Counted from the first letter of the stretch, positions 25,344-34,018 are shown. The stretch is 64,000 bases of DNA from Microvirga sp. BSC39 (GCF_000739015.1 NZ_JPUG01000076.1:124001-188000), one strand, 5' to 3'. Notes: generated by a model from the sequence alone, not told the origin. A program made the numbers and translations.

Positions 25344-26354
25344 ATGAAGAATGTGCGTGAGTTCATTTGGCCCCTGATCGGGCTGCTGGCGGTCATCGTC
25401 TCAGGCTGGCTTCTCTACCGTGAACTTCGCGGCATGTCCCTGGACGACGTCTGGGACAGCCTGACCGCCGTTCCTTCCCACCGCTACGCTCTCGCGGCTC
25501 TATCGACCCTGTTCGCCTATGCGGCGCTCGCCTGGTACGACCGGATCGCGTTGCTGCATCTCGGCGTCCGCCACATTTCGTGGCTGTTCGTGTCCGTTAC
25601 GTCATTCACGACCTATGCGTTGTCCCACAATATCGGCGCCTCGGTCTTCTCCGGTGCCGTCGTGCGCTATCGGGCCTATACGTCGAAGGGTCTCAGCGCT
25701 CCGCAGATCGCCGTGCTGGTGGCTCTCTGTTCCTTTACCTTCGGGCTCGGCACCATCCTGCTCGGCGGCGTGGTGCTGGTGGCCGACCCGACGCTCCTTC
25801 ACCGGCTGGAGGAGCTTCTGCCCTCGATGCTGACCAATCCGGCCACGGCCCGCATCGTCGGGCTGCTGCTCCTCGGCTTCGTGGCGCTTTATGTGGTCGG
25901 ATCGGTCCTGCACCTTCCGCCGCTCGTCATCCGCAAGGCCAAGCTGGAATATCCGCGCCCGGCCATCATGGTGCGCCAGCTGATCGCGGCGCCGCTGGAG
26001 CTTCTGGGCGCTGCCGGCATCATCTACTTCGTGCTCCCGTCGCATCTGGAGCCGAGCTTCATCGTGGTGTTGGCCGTGTTCCTGGCCTCCTTCTCGGCGG
26101 CCCTGGTGAGCCATGCCCCCGGCGGCCTCGGGGTGTTCGAACTCGTCTTCCTCACGGCCATGCCCGACATCCCCAAGGCGGACGTGCTGGCGGCGCTCAT
26201 CATCTTCCGCCTGTTCTATCTCCTGATACCCTTCGCCCTGTCGCTCGTGGTCGTGCTCCTGTTCGAGCGGGCGCGGCTGGCGCAGGCCTGGCGCGGCCGA
26301 ATGGTCGCCGACGGTTCCGTGCCGCCGCCGCCGCTGTCATCGTCCGATCAATAG
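25344..26354 (+). CDS. lysylphosphatidylglycerol-synthase-type membrane protein (UPF0104)
   Basis: The 336-residue protein has about eight hydrophobic membrane segments and the UPF0104/MprF N-terminal pattern: ALSHNIGASVFSGAVVRYRAYTSKG (about residues 92-116) and FSAALVSHAPGGLGVFELVFL (about 250-270). Related domains flip or transport lipids, in MprF together with an aminoacyl-transferase domain that is missing here. It stands alone on the plus strand between the acetyltransferase and FlbD-like genes. Confidence 0.85.
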   Translation: MKNVREFIWPLIGLLAVIVSGWLLYRELRGMSLDDVWDSLTAVPSHRYALAALSTLFAYAALAWYDRIALLHLGVRHISWLFVSVTSFTTYALSHNIGASVFSGAVVRYRAYTSKGLSAPQIAVLVALCSFTFGLGTILLGGVVLVADPTLLHRLEELLPSMLTNPATARIVGLLLLGFVALYVVGSVLHLPPLVIRKAKLEYPRPAIMVRQLIAAPLELLGAAGIIYFVLPSHLEPSFIVVLAVFLASFSAALVSHAPGGLGVFELVFLTAMPDIPKADVLAALIIFRLFYLLIPFALSLVVVLLFERARLAQAWRGRMVADGSVPPPPLSSSDQ

Positions 26355-26375
26355 GAACGGAAGAAGCGCGAGCGC

Positions 26376-26669
26376 TCAGGCAGGGCGCTGGCCCGGCTCG
26401 GGCACGGCAATGCCGGCCTGCATGTATTCGTTCAGCTTGTTGCGCAGGGTGCGGATCGAGATGCCGAGGATCCGGGCCGCATGAGTCCTGTTCCCAAGGC
26501 AGGAGGCGAGCGTGTCGAGGATCAGGTGCCGCTCCACGTCGGCGATGGTCCGGCCGACCAGAATGCTCCGGAATGTCTCGATGGTCTGTTCCGGACCGGC
26601 AGGGGACGGCGAACCGCCTATCATTGCGAGGGAGCCTTGTTGGTCCAACAGATCCTGGGTGCCGAGCAC
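26376..26669 (-). CDS. FlbD-like Fis-type HTH protein without AAA+ domain
   Basis: The 97-residue protein consists only of the C-terminal domain of FlbD-type sigma-54 activators: VGRTIADVERHLILDTLASC, then LGNRTHAARILGISIRTLRNKL, the Fis-type helix-turn-helix. It lacks the receiver and the AAA+ domain. FlbD in Caulobacter regulates flagellar class genes. The GTG at 26669 has GGCAGG upstream; ATG 26624 is another possibility. It lies beside sciP, and a CtrA-like box at 26724 precedes it. Confidence 0.78.
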   Translation of the reverse strand: MLGTQDLLDQQGSLAMIGGSPSPAGPEQTIETFRSILVGRTIADVERHLILDTLASCLGNRTHAARILGISIRTLRNKLNEYMQAGIAVPEPGQRPA

Positions 26670-26723
26670 GTTGAGAGCCTGCCTTTAGAAGAGGTGATTC
26701 AGGAGTTTATGCTCATCTTATGG

Positions 26724-26738
26724 TTAGGAAGCTCTTAA
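26724..26738 (-). promoter_or_regulatory. candidate CtrA box (TTAA-N7-CTAA) before the FlbD-like gene
   Basis: On the minus strand the site reads TTAA, seven bases, CTAA, then CCAT. It differs from the consensus TTAA-N7-TTAA at one position. It lies about 55-70 nt before the FlbD-like gene start. Confidence 0.55.
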
Positions 26739-26831
26739 CGGCCGAGCTTCGAGAATCCGAATCCTGAACCTGAAATGGAAAAGGCGCTGGCTCGGGTGAG
26801 CAGCGCCTCATCGTTGGATCGGCCGGCGTGC

Positions 26832-27107
26832 TTACTGCCGGTACTGCTGGATGCGCGTGGTGCGCAGGCCGGCCAGGCCATGCTGGTCGATGGACAGCTG
26901 CCAGCTCAGGAACTCTTCGGTGGTCAGGGTGTAACGCTGGCAGGCTTCCTCCAGGCTGAGGAGACCGCCGCGAACGGCGGCAACAACCTCGGCCTTGCGG
27001 CGGATAACCCAGCGGCGGGTGCTGGTCGGGGGAAGGTCGGCAATCGTCAGGGGACTGCCGTCGGGCCCTATGACATACTTGACCCTAGGGCGGTGGGGTT
27101 CGGTCAT
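26832..27107 (-). CDS. sciP: CtrA inhibitor SciP (DUF1153)
   Basis: The 91-residue protein matches SciP almost along its whole length: YVIGPDGSPLTIADLPP, WVIRRKAEVVAAVRGG and LLSLEEACQRYTLTTEEF are highly conserved. SciP binds CtrA and blocks its transcriptional activity in G1. The start ATG 27107 follows from alignment of the N-terminus; a 5-residue extension is possible. It is upstream of the FlbD-like gene on the same strand, but a 162-nt gap separates them. Confidence 0.93.
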   Translation of the reverse strand: MTEPHRPRVKYVIGPDGSPLTIADLPPTSTRRWVIRRKAEVVAAVRGGLLSLEEACQRYTLTTEEFLSWQLSIDQHGLAGLRTTRIQQYRQ

Positions 27108-27163
27108 GATACGCTCACACAAAAATTCAACGACCTCAGTGGCTCGAACCTACGCGACGGGAC

Positions 27164-27178
27164 TTAATGTTTTCCTAA
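27164..27178. promoter_or_regulatory. candidate CtrA box (TTAA-N7-CTAA) before sciP
   Basis: On the plus strand TTAA, seven bases (TGTTTTC), CTAA. The same degenerate form occurs at 26724. It lies 57-71 nt before the sciP start codon. A 12-bp perfect palindrome AACGTTAACGTT lies further upstream at 27221-27232. Confidence 0.55.
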
Positions 27179-27275
27179 GCCCGATCAGGCGGTTATCGAG
27201 AGTGCCTAAGCTTAGCCATAAACGTTAACGTTGCCTTATTCCGCTGCACTTTCCCTTTAAGAATTGTGGCGTACG

Positions 27276-27386
27276 GGCATCGGTCCCAAAAGTGGAATGC
27301 ACTTTTGGGTCCGATGCTTCAGTTTTAGCTGGTGCATCGTGTGGTCCGGAAAACCGGGTCCACTTTTCCGCACGATGCGCTATAGA
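27276..27386. repeat. dispersed two-hairpin palindromic repeat, copy 2
   Basis: The same architecture as 19590-19706: a hairpin GGCATCGG..CCCAAAAGTG/CACTTTTGGG..CCGATGC, then a second with GTGCATCGTG..CGGAAAA/TTTTCCG..CACGATGCGC. The two copies share about the same length and order of arms but differ at scattered bases, including compensated ones. It lies between sciP and mnmA. Confidence 0.85.
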
Positions 27387-27436
27387 GGGACTTTGGCCCC
27401 TCCCGTGCGCCGCCTTGAACGGCGCCTCTGGATGGA

Positions 27437-28594
27437 ATGATGCTCAACTCACTCGACCTGCCTACAGAACCTTCGAAGACCCGCGTCGTGGTTGCGATGT
27501 CGGGCGGCGTTGACTCGTCCGTCGTCGCAGCCCTGCTCAAGCGCGAGGGCTATGATGTCATCGGCATCACGCTCCAGCTCTACGATCACGGGGCCGCCGC
27601 GCACCGGAAGGGCGCCTGCTGCGCCGGCCAGGACATCTACGATGCCCGGCGGGTGGCGGAGGCCATCGGCATTCCCCATTACGTGCTCGATTACGAGGCC
27701 CGCTTCCGTGAGGCCGTGATCGACCGTTTCACCCAGAGCTATCTGGCCGGGGAGACGCCGATCCCCTGCGTGGAGTGCAACCGCTCCATCAAGTTCCGTG
27801 ACCTCCTGGAGACTGCCAGGGAGCTTGGCGGCGATGTGCTGGCGACCGGCCATTACGTCGCAAGCCGCGCTCTGCAGGATGGGCGCCGGGCGCTGCATCG
27901 GGCGGCCGATCCGGACCGGGATCAGAGCTACTTTCTCTATGCGACCACGCCGGAGCAGCTGGATTTCCTGCGCTTTCCCCTGGGCGAACTGCCGAAGGAT
28001 CAGGTCAGAGAGCTGGCGCGCGAGTTCGGGCTCACCGTGGCGGAGAAGGCCGACAGCCAGGACATCTGCTTCGTGACGCAAGGGCGCTACAGCGACGTGA
28101 TCGAGCGCCTGAAGCCCGGGGCCGTGCAGGGCGGCGAGATTGTCCATATCGACGGCCGGGTGCTCGGACGCCATGAAGGCATCATCCACTACACGGTGGG
28201 GCAGCGGAAGGGCCTGGGCCTCTCCGTCGGCGAGCCCCTCTACGTGGTTCGCCTTGAGGCCAAGGAGGCCCGCGTGGTGGTCGGCCCCCGGGGGGCGCTG
28301 GCCACTCGGCTGATCCGGGTGACGGATGTGAACTGGCTCGGCGACGTGCCCCTCGAAGCCTTAGGCGAGAAGGGCATGGAGGTGGCCGTGCGCGTGCGCT
28401 CCACCCGTGAGCCGCGTCCGGCGATCCTTCGATCCACAGGAACAAGCACTACGGTCGAGCTGTTATCGGCGGAAGACGGGGTGTCTCCCGGTCAAGCTTG
28501 TGTCATCTATGAGAGCGATGCTCCGCGGGCACGTGTGCTTGGCGGGGGGACGATTGCTCGCACAATGGCCGAAGCCGCACCCGCCGCGGCCTGA
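27437..28594 (+). CDS. mnmA: tRNA 2-thiouridine(34) synthase MnmA
   Basis: The 385-residue protein is MnmA: PP-loop ATP-binding motif SGGVDSS (residues 22-28), the substrate Cys in TPIPCVECN (about residue 116) and second catalytic Cys in SQDICFVTQG (about 213), plus the HYTVGQRKGLG signature. It thiolates the wobble uridine of tRNA-Lys, Glu and Gln using sulfur relayed from IscS. The two tandem ATG codons at 27437 and 27440 are possible starts. A methyltransferase gene follows 22 nt downstream. Confidence 0.96.
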   Translation: MMLNSLDLPTEPSKTRVVVAMSGGVDSSVVAALLKREGYDVIGITLQLYDHGAAAHRKGACCAGQDIYDARRVAEAIGIPHYVLDYEARFREAVIDRFTQSYLAGETPIPCVECNRSIKFRDLLETARELGGDVLATGHYVASRALQDGRRALHRAADPDRDQSYFLYATTPEQLDFLRFPLGELPKDQVRELAREFGLTVAEKADSQDICFVTQGRYSDVIERLKPGAVQGGEIVHIDGRVLGRHEGIIHYTVGQRKGLGLSVGEPLYVVRLEAKEARVVVGPRGALATRLIRVTDVNWLGDVPLEALGEKGMEVAVRVRSTREPRPAILRSTGTSTTVELLSAEDGVSPGQACVIYESDAPRARVLGGGTIARTMAEAAPAAA

Positions 28595-28616
28595 GGCCTC
28601 GACCGAAGGGACCTTT

Positions 28617-29258
28617 ATGACGGATGGAGCGACCACCGTGCTGATGCGCAAGGCTTATGCGCGTTGGGCGCCGATTTACGACCTCGTCTACGACAAGCTC
28701 ACCGAGCCGGCCGCCCGCGCGGCCGTGAACGCCGCCGTCGCCTGCGGGCCGAAGGTGCTGGAGGCCGGCGTCGGCACGGGCTTGTCCCTGGGCTACTACC
28801 CTGGGCACGCCGAGGTCTACGGGGTCGATCTCTCGGAGGACATGCTCCGCCGGGCCCAGGAAAAGGTCGACAGGCGTGGCCTTACCCATGTGAAGAGCCT
28901 GCAGGTGATGGACGTCACCCGCCTCGGCTTCCCGGACGGGACTTTTGACGCGGTAACGGCGCAGTTCATCATCACCCTGGTGCCCGAGCCGGAGACGGCG
29001 CTGGACGAGTTCATGCGCGTGCTCAGGCCCGGCGGCGAGATCGTGCTCGCCAATCACTGGGGACAGCCCTCCGGTCCCGTCGCCAAGGTTGAGGAGATGG
29101 TCTCTCCCATCGCCAAGGCCATCGGCTGGAGCTCGGCCTTCAAGGCTTTGCGGGTCGAGAACTGGGCTCAGCGGACAGGCCGCATGGAGGTCGTGGAGCT
29201 GCGGTCCCTATTCCCGAGCGGCTTCTTCAAGCTCATGAGAATCAAGAAGAAAGCCTGA
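28617..29258 (+). CDS. pmtA: class I SAM methyltransferase, probably phosphatidylethanolamine N-methyltransferase
   Basis: The 213-residue protein has the motif-I nucleotide loop VLEAGVGTGLSLGYYP (about residues 44-59) and the post-I VDLSEDML pattern. Its beginning, AYARWAPIYDLVYDKL, resembles PmtA of Rhodobacter and rhizobia, which methylates phosphatidylethanolamine three times to phosphatidylcholine. The PmtA assignment rests on this N-terminal pattern and is probable rather than certain; a ubiquinone-type methyltransferase is an alternative. It sits 22 nt after mnmA. Confidence 0.75.
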   Translation: MTDGATTVLMRKAYARWAPIYDLVYDKLTEPAARAAVNAAVACGPKVLEAGVGTGLSLGYYPGHAEVYGVDLSEDMLRRAQEKVDRRGLTHVKSLQVMDVTRLGFPDGTFDAVTAQFIITLVPEPETALDEFMRVLRPGGEIVLANHWGQPSGPVAKVEEMVSPIAKAIGWSSAFKALRVENWAQRTGRMEVVELRSLFPSGFFKLMRIKKKA

Positions 29259-29368
29259 CGGTTCGGTGCGGGTGGATGAGGCGGGTCTTCGTGCCTTGGA
29301 CGTGACTTTCGGGCTCGAAGCCCTATCTCAAGGAGCAAGGGCAACTCCAGATCACGAAAGCACTTCCG

Positions 29369-29587
29369 ATGCGCCTTTTCATGTTCACCTCCCAGGCCAA
29401 GGACGATCTTCACGCTTTTGCAGGTGATGAATCCGGCACCAAGCTCCCGGCCAAATACGCTCCCTGGGGGCTGACCGGCACGCTGAACTCCCGTGAGACC
29501 CCGCCGCACAAGTTCAACCGCAAGGCCATCGAACAGGCGGTCTCGACCGAGGGCTATCAGCTCTGGCGGATGAAGCCGAAGGGCTGA
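29369..29587 (+). CDS. small protein, function unknown
   Basis: A 72-residue product, mostly soluble, with Phe/Lys-rich segments (FTSQAKDDLHAFAGDESGTKLPAKYAPW) and a basic C-terminus. It resembles a conserved hypothetical of Methylobacteriaceae, but no function is known to me. The ribosome site is weak. It is followed by tRNA-Met. Confidence 0.65.
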   Translation: MRLFMFTSQAKDDLHAFAGDESGTKLPAKYAPWGLTGTLNSRETPPHKFNRKAIEQAVSTEGYQLWRMKPKG

Positions 29588-29778
29588 CCGGAGCGAACCG
29601 CATTCACCCCTGGACGGACGCAGGGCTTCAGGCGTATCGCGCCGAAATCCTGCCGTCCGGGCACATGGCCGACGGGGTGGCGACAAATCCGTACTTTCCC
29701 CGCGGGTCTTTCTTGACACTGAGGGCGAACCTTCCCTATATCGCCCATGCCTGACGCGGGGTCCGCCCCGCTGCCTGG

Positions 29779-29855
29779 GGCGGAGTAGCTCAGTTGGTCA
29801 GAGCAGAGGAATCATAATCCTTGTGTCGGGGGTTCAAATCCCTCCTCCGCTACCA
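29779..29855 (+). tRNA. tRNA-Met, elongator (anticodon CAT)
   Basis: A 77-nt cloverleaf with acceptor GGCGGAG/CTCCGCT (one terminal G-U pair), D arm AGCTCAGTTGGTCAGAGC, anticodon stem GAGGA/TCCTT with loop ATCATAA (anticodon CAT), T arm GGTTCAAATCC and encoded CCA. The elongator form is preferred from its sequence; a lysidine-modified tRNA-Ile2 cannot be fully excluded. Confidence 0.9.
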
Positions 29856-30059
29856 TCTATCACTTAAGTGATTCAAATCATTAGAAAACTTCATGTTTTG
29901 GTCTCGCGAGTGGTAGCGCCTCCTGCACCGAAAGCTCAATAGCATCTGTTGGCTGAGCAAACGCTTGCATTGATTGCGAGTGTCTGCTTTTGGCCCCGAG
30001 CAGACTTTCGTGTTTGCGAGGGGCGTTATTGGAGCCGACGCCCAAAAGCTGTTCACGAC

Positions 30060-30500
30060 CTATTCGACAAGCCGGGAGCTTCCGCGGCGTCCGGTCCCGG
30101 ATGCTGGACGGGTGAGGCGTCTACGGGTCGCTGCCTTCAGAAGCTTGCGGAAGGTCGGGCATTCCAGATGCGACGGGGCTGGACATTCGGCCACGTGCCG
30201 AAGCGCATCCCGCAGCATCCGCAGGTCGAGCATCTGGCGCTGCAAATCATCCGCCTTTGCGTGCAACTGATCGCGGGGAATGTTGGGCCGGCCGTCTTTG
30301 CCGAACATGCCTGCGATCTCGGCGAGGGAGAAACCTGCCGCTTTTCCGAGCTCGATCAGGGATAGCTTCAAGAGGACGTCAGCATCGAATTGCCGCCGCA
30401 GCCCATGCCGGCTGATCGACCGGATCAAGCCGACCTCCTCATAATAGCGTAGCGTCGAAGGCAGCACGCCTGATCGTTCGGCAACCTCTCCAATATCCAT
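30060..30500 (-). CDS. MerR-family transcriptional regulator
   Basis: The 146-residue protein has an N-terminal MerR helix-turn-helix (MDIGEVAERSGVLPSTLRYYE) and a coiled-coil dimerisation helix. The C-terminus has two Cys residues (ECPAPSHLECPTFRKL, C-x7-C), not the four-Cys iron-sulfur motif of SoxR. The start is ATG 30500 (tandem with 30503); a longer frame to 30782 lies over the divergent MFS gene. The 76-nt gap to the MFS gene contains a MerR-type operator, so it likely regulates that transporter. Confidence 0.9.
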   Translation of the reverse strand: MDIGEVAERSGVLPSTLRYYEEVGLIRSISRHGLRRQFDADVLLKLSLIELGKAAGFSLAEIAGMFGKDGRPNIPRDQLHAKADDLQRQMLDLRMLRDALRHVAECPAPSHLECPTFRKLLKAATRRRLTRPASGTGRRGSSRLVE

Positions 30501-30511
30501 CATTCTTGTGC

Positions 30512-30542
30512 TTGACCTCAAGTTGACTTGAAGTCGTAGCCT
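30512..30542 (+). promoter_or_regulatory. MerR-type promoter with a 19-bp spacer before the MFS gene
   Basis: TTGACC (30512-30517) and TAGCCT (30537-30542) are 19 bp apart, and the dyad CCTCAAGTTGACTTGAAG fills 30516-30533. This dyad differs from the classical SoxR box at two positions. The long spacer with a dyad is the mark of promoters activated by DNA-twisting MerR proteins. Confidence 0.7.
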
Positions 30543-30576
30543 CTCTCGAATCGTCAATTCGAGCAAGAGGCACGTT

Positions 30577-31860
30577 ATGACCAGCACCACGATCCCAAGG
30601 CAGACACAGATCTGGCGAGACCCGCGAGCGATCGCGCTGTTGATGGCCGCGTCGCTCACCACGATGGCCAATGCCACGATCAGTCCCGCTCTCCCCGGGC
30701 TCGAGCGCCTGTTCGCGGATGATCCGAATGCCGCGATGCTGGTTCGCCTGCTGGTGCCCGCACCCTCCCTCAGCGTCGCCATCTTCGCGCCATTCGCCGG
30801 CCTCGTTGCTGATCGGTACGGGCGACGTCACATGCTTCTTGCCGGGGTCATCCTCTTCGTGGTCGCCGGATGCGCGGGGCTGTTCCTTCCCGACCTGCCC
30901 ACCATTTTTGCCAGCCGTCTGGTCCTGGGGCTGGCCGTCGCCCTCATTATGACGGCGCAGACCGCGCTCATCGGGGACTACTTCACTGGGGATAGCCGGA
31001 GCGCATTGTCAGGACTTCAGATATCGGCCCGGAACTTCGGGGGGCTCATGTTCATCTCGCTCGCCGGATGGTCCGCGGCGCTCTCGCCGCGCCTACCGTT
31101 TGTTATCTATGGAGTTGCCGCGGCGTTCCTGCCGCTGATGTGGAAGACCATCAAGGACACATCACGGACCTCGTCCAATTCGAGTCCCAAGCTGGACGAC
31201 CGCTCCCTCAAGCCTTCTTCGTGGGCCCTCGCCTTCACGTTGCTCGTGGTTCTCCAGGCGCTGACGAACATGATCTTCTTCGTCATCCCGACCCAGTTGT
31301 CGTTCTTCTTCGCAGCGGCAGGCTATAGCAGCCCAGTGATGACGGGTTCGGCGCTCGGTATCCTGATGCTCTCGGGCGGCAGCCTCGCCCTGTTATACGG
31401 CCGAGTGCAGCGGGCCATCGGCTACGGCGGCATCTTCGCTCTGGGCTATGGTGTGATGGCGCTTGGTTTCGCGTTGCTGGCCCTTGCGGCGACGCCTCTG
31501 GCTTGGTTCGCGGCAGCCGCTGCCGTCGGTGCAGGCTATGCATTGGTCTCGCCGAGCTTCGTGACCCTTGCCTTGAGGCTTGCACCGCCCCGGCGGAGGG
31601 GAGCGGCCGGTGGCATCCTGACCGCTTCCGTGTTCATCGGCCAGTTCTGTTCGCCCCTTCTGAGCACACCATTGATCGCGGCATACGGTTACGAGGAACT
31701 CTTCCAAGTCACCTCATCGCTTGCCGCCGCGATGGCCGTTGCGGCGGTCTTGAAGGCCTGCGCGATGAGACTTCAGGCGGTGAAACGCGGGATCCGATCG
31801 GTGGAGTGGCGTCATACGGCGGAACAAGGGCCTGCTCCCGGACAGAACTGTAGAGAATGA
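30577..31860 (+). CDS. MFS transporter
   Basis: The 427-residue protein has about twelve membrane segments, the MFS motif A loop after the second segment (LVADRYGRRHM, about residues 77-87) and a cytosolic central loop near residues 190-210. It is similar in layout to drug or metabolite exporters of the Bcr/CflA-like type. The divergent MerR regulator and dyad between them suggest induction by its substrate. The start ATG 30577 follows GAGGCACGTT. The substrate is unknown. Confidence 0.9.
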   Translation: MTSTTIPRQTQIWRDPRAIALLMAASLTTMANATISPALPGLERLFADDPNAAMLVRLLVPAPSLSVAIFAPFAGLVADRYGRRHMLLAGVILFVVAGCAGLFLPDLPTIFASRLVLGLAVALIMTAQTALIGDYFTGDSRSALSGLQISARNFGGLMFISLAGWSAALSPRLPFVIYGVAAAFLPLMWKTIKDTSRTSSNSSPKLDDRSLKPSSWALAFTLLVVLQALTNMIFFVIPTQLSFFFAAAGYSSPVMTGSALGILMLSGGSLALLYGRVQRAIGYGGIFALGYGVMALGFALLALAATPLAWFAAAAAVGAGYALVSPSFVTLALRLAPPRRRGAAGGILTASVFIGQFCSPLLSTPLIAAYGYEELFQVTSSLAAAMAVAAVLKACAMRLQAVKRGIRSVEWRHTAEQGPAPGQNCRE

Positions 31861-32008
31861 CGCCTTTTGGCACGAAGCTGACATTGCGCAATATCCAAAT
31901 CTCAGCAAATGGACCTAAGCAGAGCATAAAGGCTGGAGAGTGGGCGATTGAAGGTGTCGGCCCTCTGCAACCGCCTCAAATTCGCAATCCTGGAACCTTC
32001 GCAATCGA

Positions 32009-33064
32009 TCACGCCGCATTCGGCGTGGCGGCAGCACGTAGAAGCATGCCGAAGAGGTCGCGGGGTTCGTCGGGGTCGGCCAGGAGGTCGAGTTCGTCGG
32101 AGAGACCCGTCTGCTCGATCTGGCGTTTCACGTAGCGCAGGGCTGAGAAATCCTCGATGGCGAAACCGACGGAGTCGAACAGGGTGATCTGCCGGTCGCC
32201 CGTGCGGCCGGGCTCGAGGCCTGCAATCACGCGCCACAGTTCCTTGACCGGATAATCCGCCGGAAGCTGCTGGATCTCGCCCTCGATGCGGGTCTGCGGC
32301 GGGTATTCCACGAAGATGTCGGAGCGCTTCAGGATGTCGGCGTGCAGCTCGGTCTTGCCGGGGCAGTCGCCGCCGACGGCGTTGATGTGGAGCCCTGAGC
32401 CGACCATGTTGTCGGTGAGGATCGTGGCGTTCTGCTTGTCCGCCGTGACGGTGGTGACGATCTGGGCGCCTTCCATCGCCTCCTCGATGGAGTTGCAGAC
32501 CGCGATGCCAAAGCCGAGGCCTGCGAGATTGCGCACGCATTTCGTGCTGGCCGTGCGGTCGATGTCGTAGAGCCGCAGGGTGTCGACGCCGAGGAGCGCC
32601 TTGAACGCCAGAGCCTGGAACTCGGCCTGTGCGCCGTTGCCGATGATGGCCATCGTGCGCGCTCCCTTGGGGGCGAGGTGCTTGGCCGCGACCGCCGATG
32701 TGGCGGCGGTGCGAAGCGCCGTGAGAATGGTCATCTCGGTGAGAAGCACGGGATAGCCGGTTGCCACATCGGCCAGCACGCCGAAAGCCGTGACGGTCTG
32801 GCGTCCCTCGCGGGTGTTCTTAGGGTGCCCGTTCACATACTTGAAGCCATAGACCTCGCCGTCGCTGGTCGGCATGAGCTCGATCACGCCCTCCCGGCTG
32901 TGGGAGGCGACCCGCGGGGTCTTATCGAAGGATTCCCAGCGCCGGAAATCGGCCTCGATGCACTCCGCCAGCTCCAGCAGGAAGCGCTCCACGCCAATGG
33001 TGAGAACAAGCTTCATCATGTTGTCGACGCTGACGAAGGGGACGACGTTCAGTTTCAGGTTCAT
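32009..33064 (-). CDS. ocd: ornithine cyclodeaminase
   Basis: The 351-residue protein belongs to the OCD/mu-crystallin family: TALRTAATSAVAAKHLA (about residue 112), the NAD-binding loop IIGNGAQAEFQALAF (about 140) and GGDCPGKTELH (about 230). It is predicted to convert ornithine to proline and ammonia using bound NAD. The gene starts 3 nt after the arginase gene ends, so arginine can go to ornithine and then proline in one operon. Confidence 0.92.
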   Translation of the reverse strand: MNLKLNVVPFVSVDNMMKLVLTIGVERFLLELAECIEADFRRWESFDKTPRVASHSREGVIELMPTSDGEVYGFKYVNGHPKNTREGRQTVTAFGVLADVATGYPVLLTEMTILTALRTAATSAVAAKHLAPKGARTMAIIGNGAQAEFQALAFKALLGVDTLRLYDIDRTASTKCVRNLAGLGFGIAVCNSIEEAMEGAQIVTTVTADKQNATILTDNMVGSGLHINAVGGDCPGKTELHADILKRSDIFVEYPPQTRIEGEIQQLPADYPVKELWRVIAGLEPGRTGDRQITLFDSVGFAIEDFSALRYVKRQIEQTGLSDELDLLADPDEPRDLFGMLLRAAATPNAA

Positions 33065-33067
33065 GGC

Positions 33068-34018
33068 TTAAGGGTTCTTTGGAGTATGGCGGTAGCTCTG
33101 GGTGGGACGGTCGAGCACGCGCCGGCCCATGAGGCTGGAGACGAGGTCGACCATCAGAAGGGCCGTGCGCCCGCGCTCATCGAGGAAGGGATTGAGTTCG
33201 ACCAGGTCGATGCTCCGCACCAGGCCGCTGTCGTGAAGCATCTCCATGATGAGATGCGCCTCTCGGAAGGTGGCGCCGCCGGGAACCGTCGTGCCGACCC
33301 CTGGGGCAATGCCCGGATCGAGGAAGTCCACATCCAGGCTCACGTGGAGAATGCCGTCGGAGGCGGCCACGCGCTTGAGGAACGCGTCGAGGAGAGGCGC
33401 GACGCCGTTCTCGTCGATGGCGCGCATGTCGCGGACCGTGACGCCGGCTGTCGCGAGAGCGGCCCGCTCCGCCGGATCGACGCTGCGGATGCCCATCATG
33501 CACACGTTCTGCGGATTGAGCGGGTTGGTGACAGCCGGGAAGTAGCCATCGAAGCCCTTGAGGCCCGTTGCATAGGCCATCGGCACCCCATGGAGGTTGC
33601 CGCTCGTCGTAGTCTCAAGGGTGTGGAAATCCGGGTGGGAATCGAGCCAGAGTACGAAGAACTCGCGGCCCTCCTTGGCGGCCCGGCGGGCGAGCCCGGT
33701 CATGGACCCGGCAGAGAGGCTGTGATCTCCGCCGATAAAGATCGGCATGCCGTCGCCGCTTGCCTGATAGGCGGCCTCGGTGATGGCCTCGGTCCAGGCC
33801 ACCGTTTCGGCTAAGGCCTTGATGGCGCCGTTCGGGTGGCGCACTTCGCGTTGGGGAGCAGGCGCGATGTTGCCGCGATCCTCGACCGCGTAGCCGAGAT
33901 TGCGTAGCTCCGTCACCAATCCCGCCGTCCGGAAGGCGCTGGGACCCATGTCGCAGCCGAGCCGGCCGGCGCCCTCCTGCACGGGGATCCCGAGCACAAT
34001 GCATGTGGTCGAAGCCAT
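33068..34018 (-). CDS. rocF: arginase
   Basis: The 316-residue protein has the manganese-binding arginase motifs: GGDHSLSAG (about residue 96), WLDSHPDFHTLE (about 123, with Ser instead of the usual Ala in DAH.D), and SLDVDFLDP (about 228). It hydrolyses arginine to ornithine and urea. The divergent Lrp-type gene starts 124 nt away, so the intervening region 34019-34141 likely holds operator sites. Confidence 0.94.
   Translation of the reverse strand: MASTTCIVLGIPVQEGAGRLGCDMGPSAFRTAGLVTELRNLGYAVEDRGNIAPAPQREVRHPNGAIKALAETVAWTEAITEAAYQASGDGMPIFIGGDHSLSAGSMTGLARRAAKEGREFFVLWLDSHPDFHTLETTTSGNLHGVPMAYATGLKGFDGYFPAVTNPLNPQNVCMMGIRSVDPAERAALATAGVTVRDMRAIDENGVAPLLDAFLKRVAASDGILHVSLDVDFLDPGIAPGVGTTVPGGATFREAHLIMEMLHDSGLVRSIDLVELNPFLDERGRTALLMVDLVSSLMGRRVLDRPTQSYRHTPKNP

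Noticed and set aside
29982..30005. GTCTGC/GCAGAC inverted repeat after tRNA-Met
   Set aside because: Only 6-bp arms with a 12-nt spacer and no context; could be chance.
30060..30500. SoxR identity for the MerR protein
   Set aside because: The four-Cys iron-sulfur motif is absent; only two Cys in C-x7-C are present.
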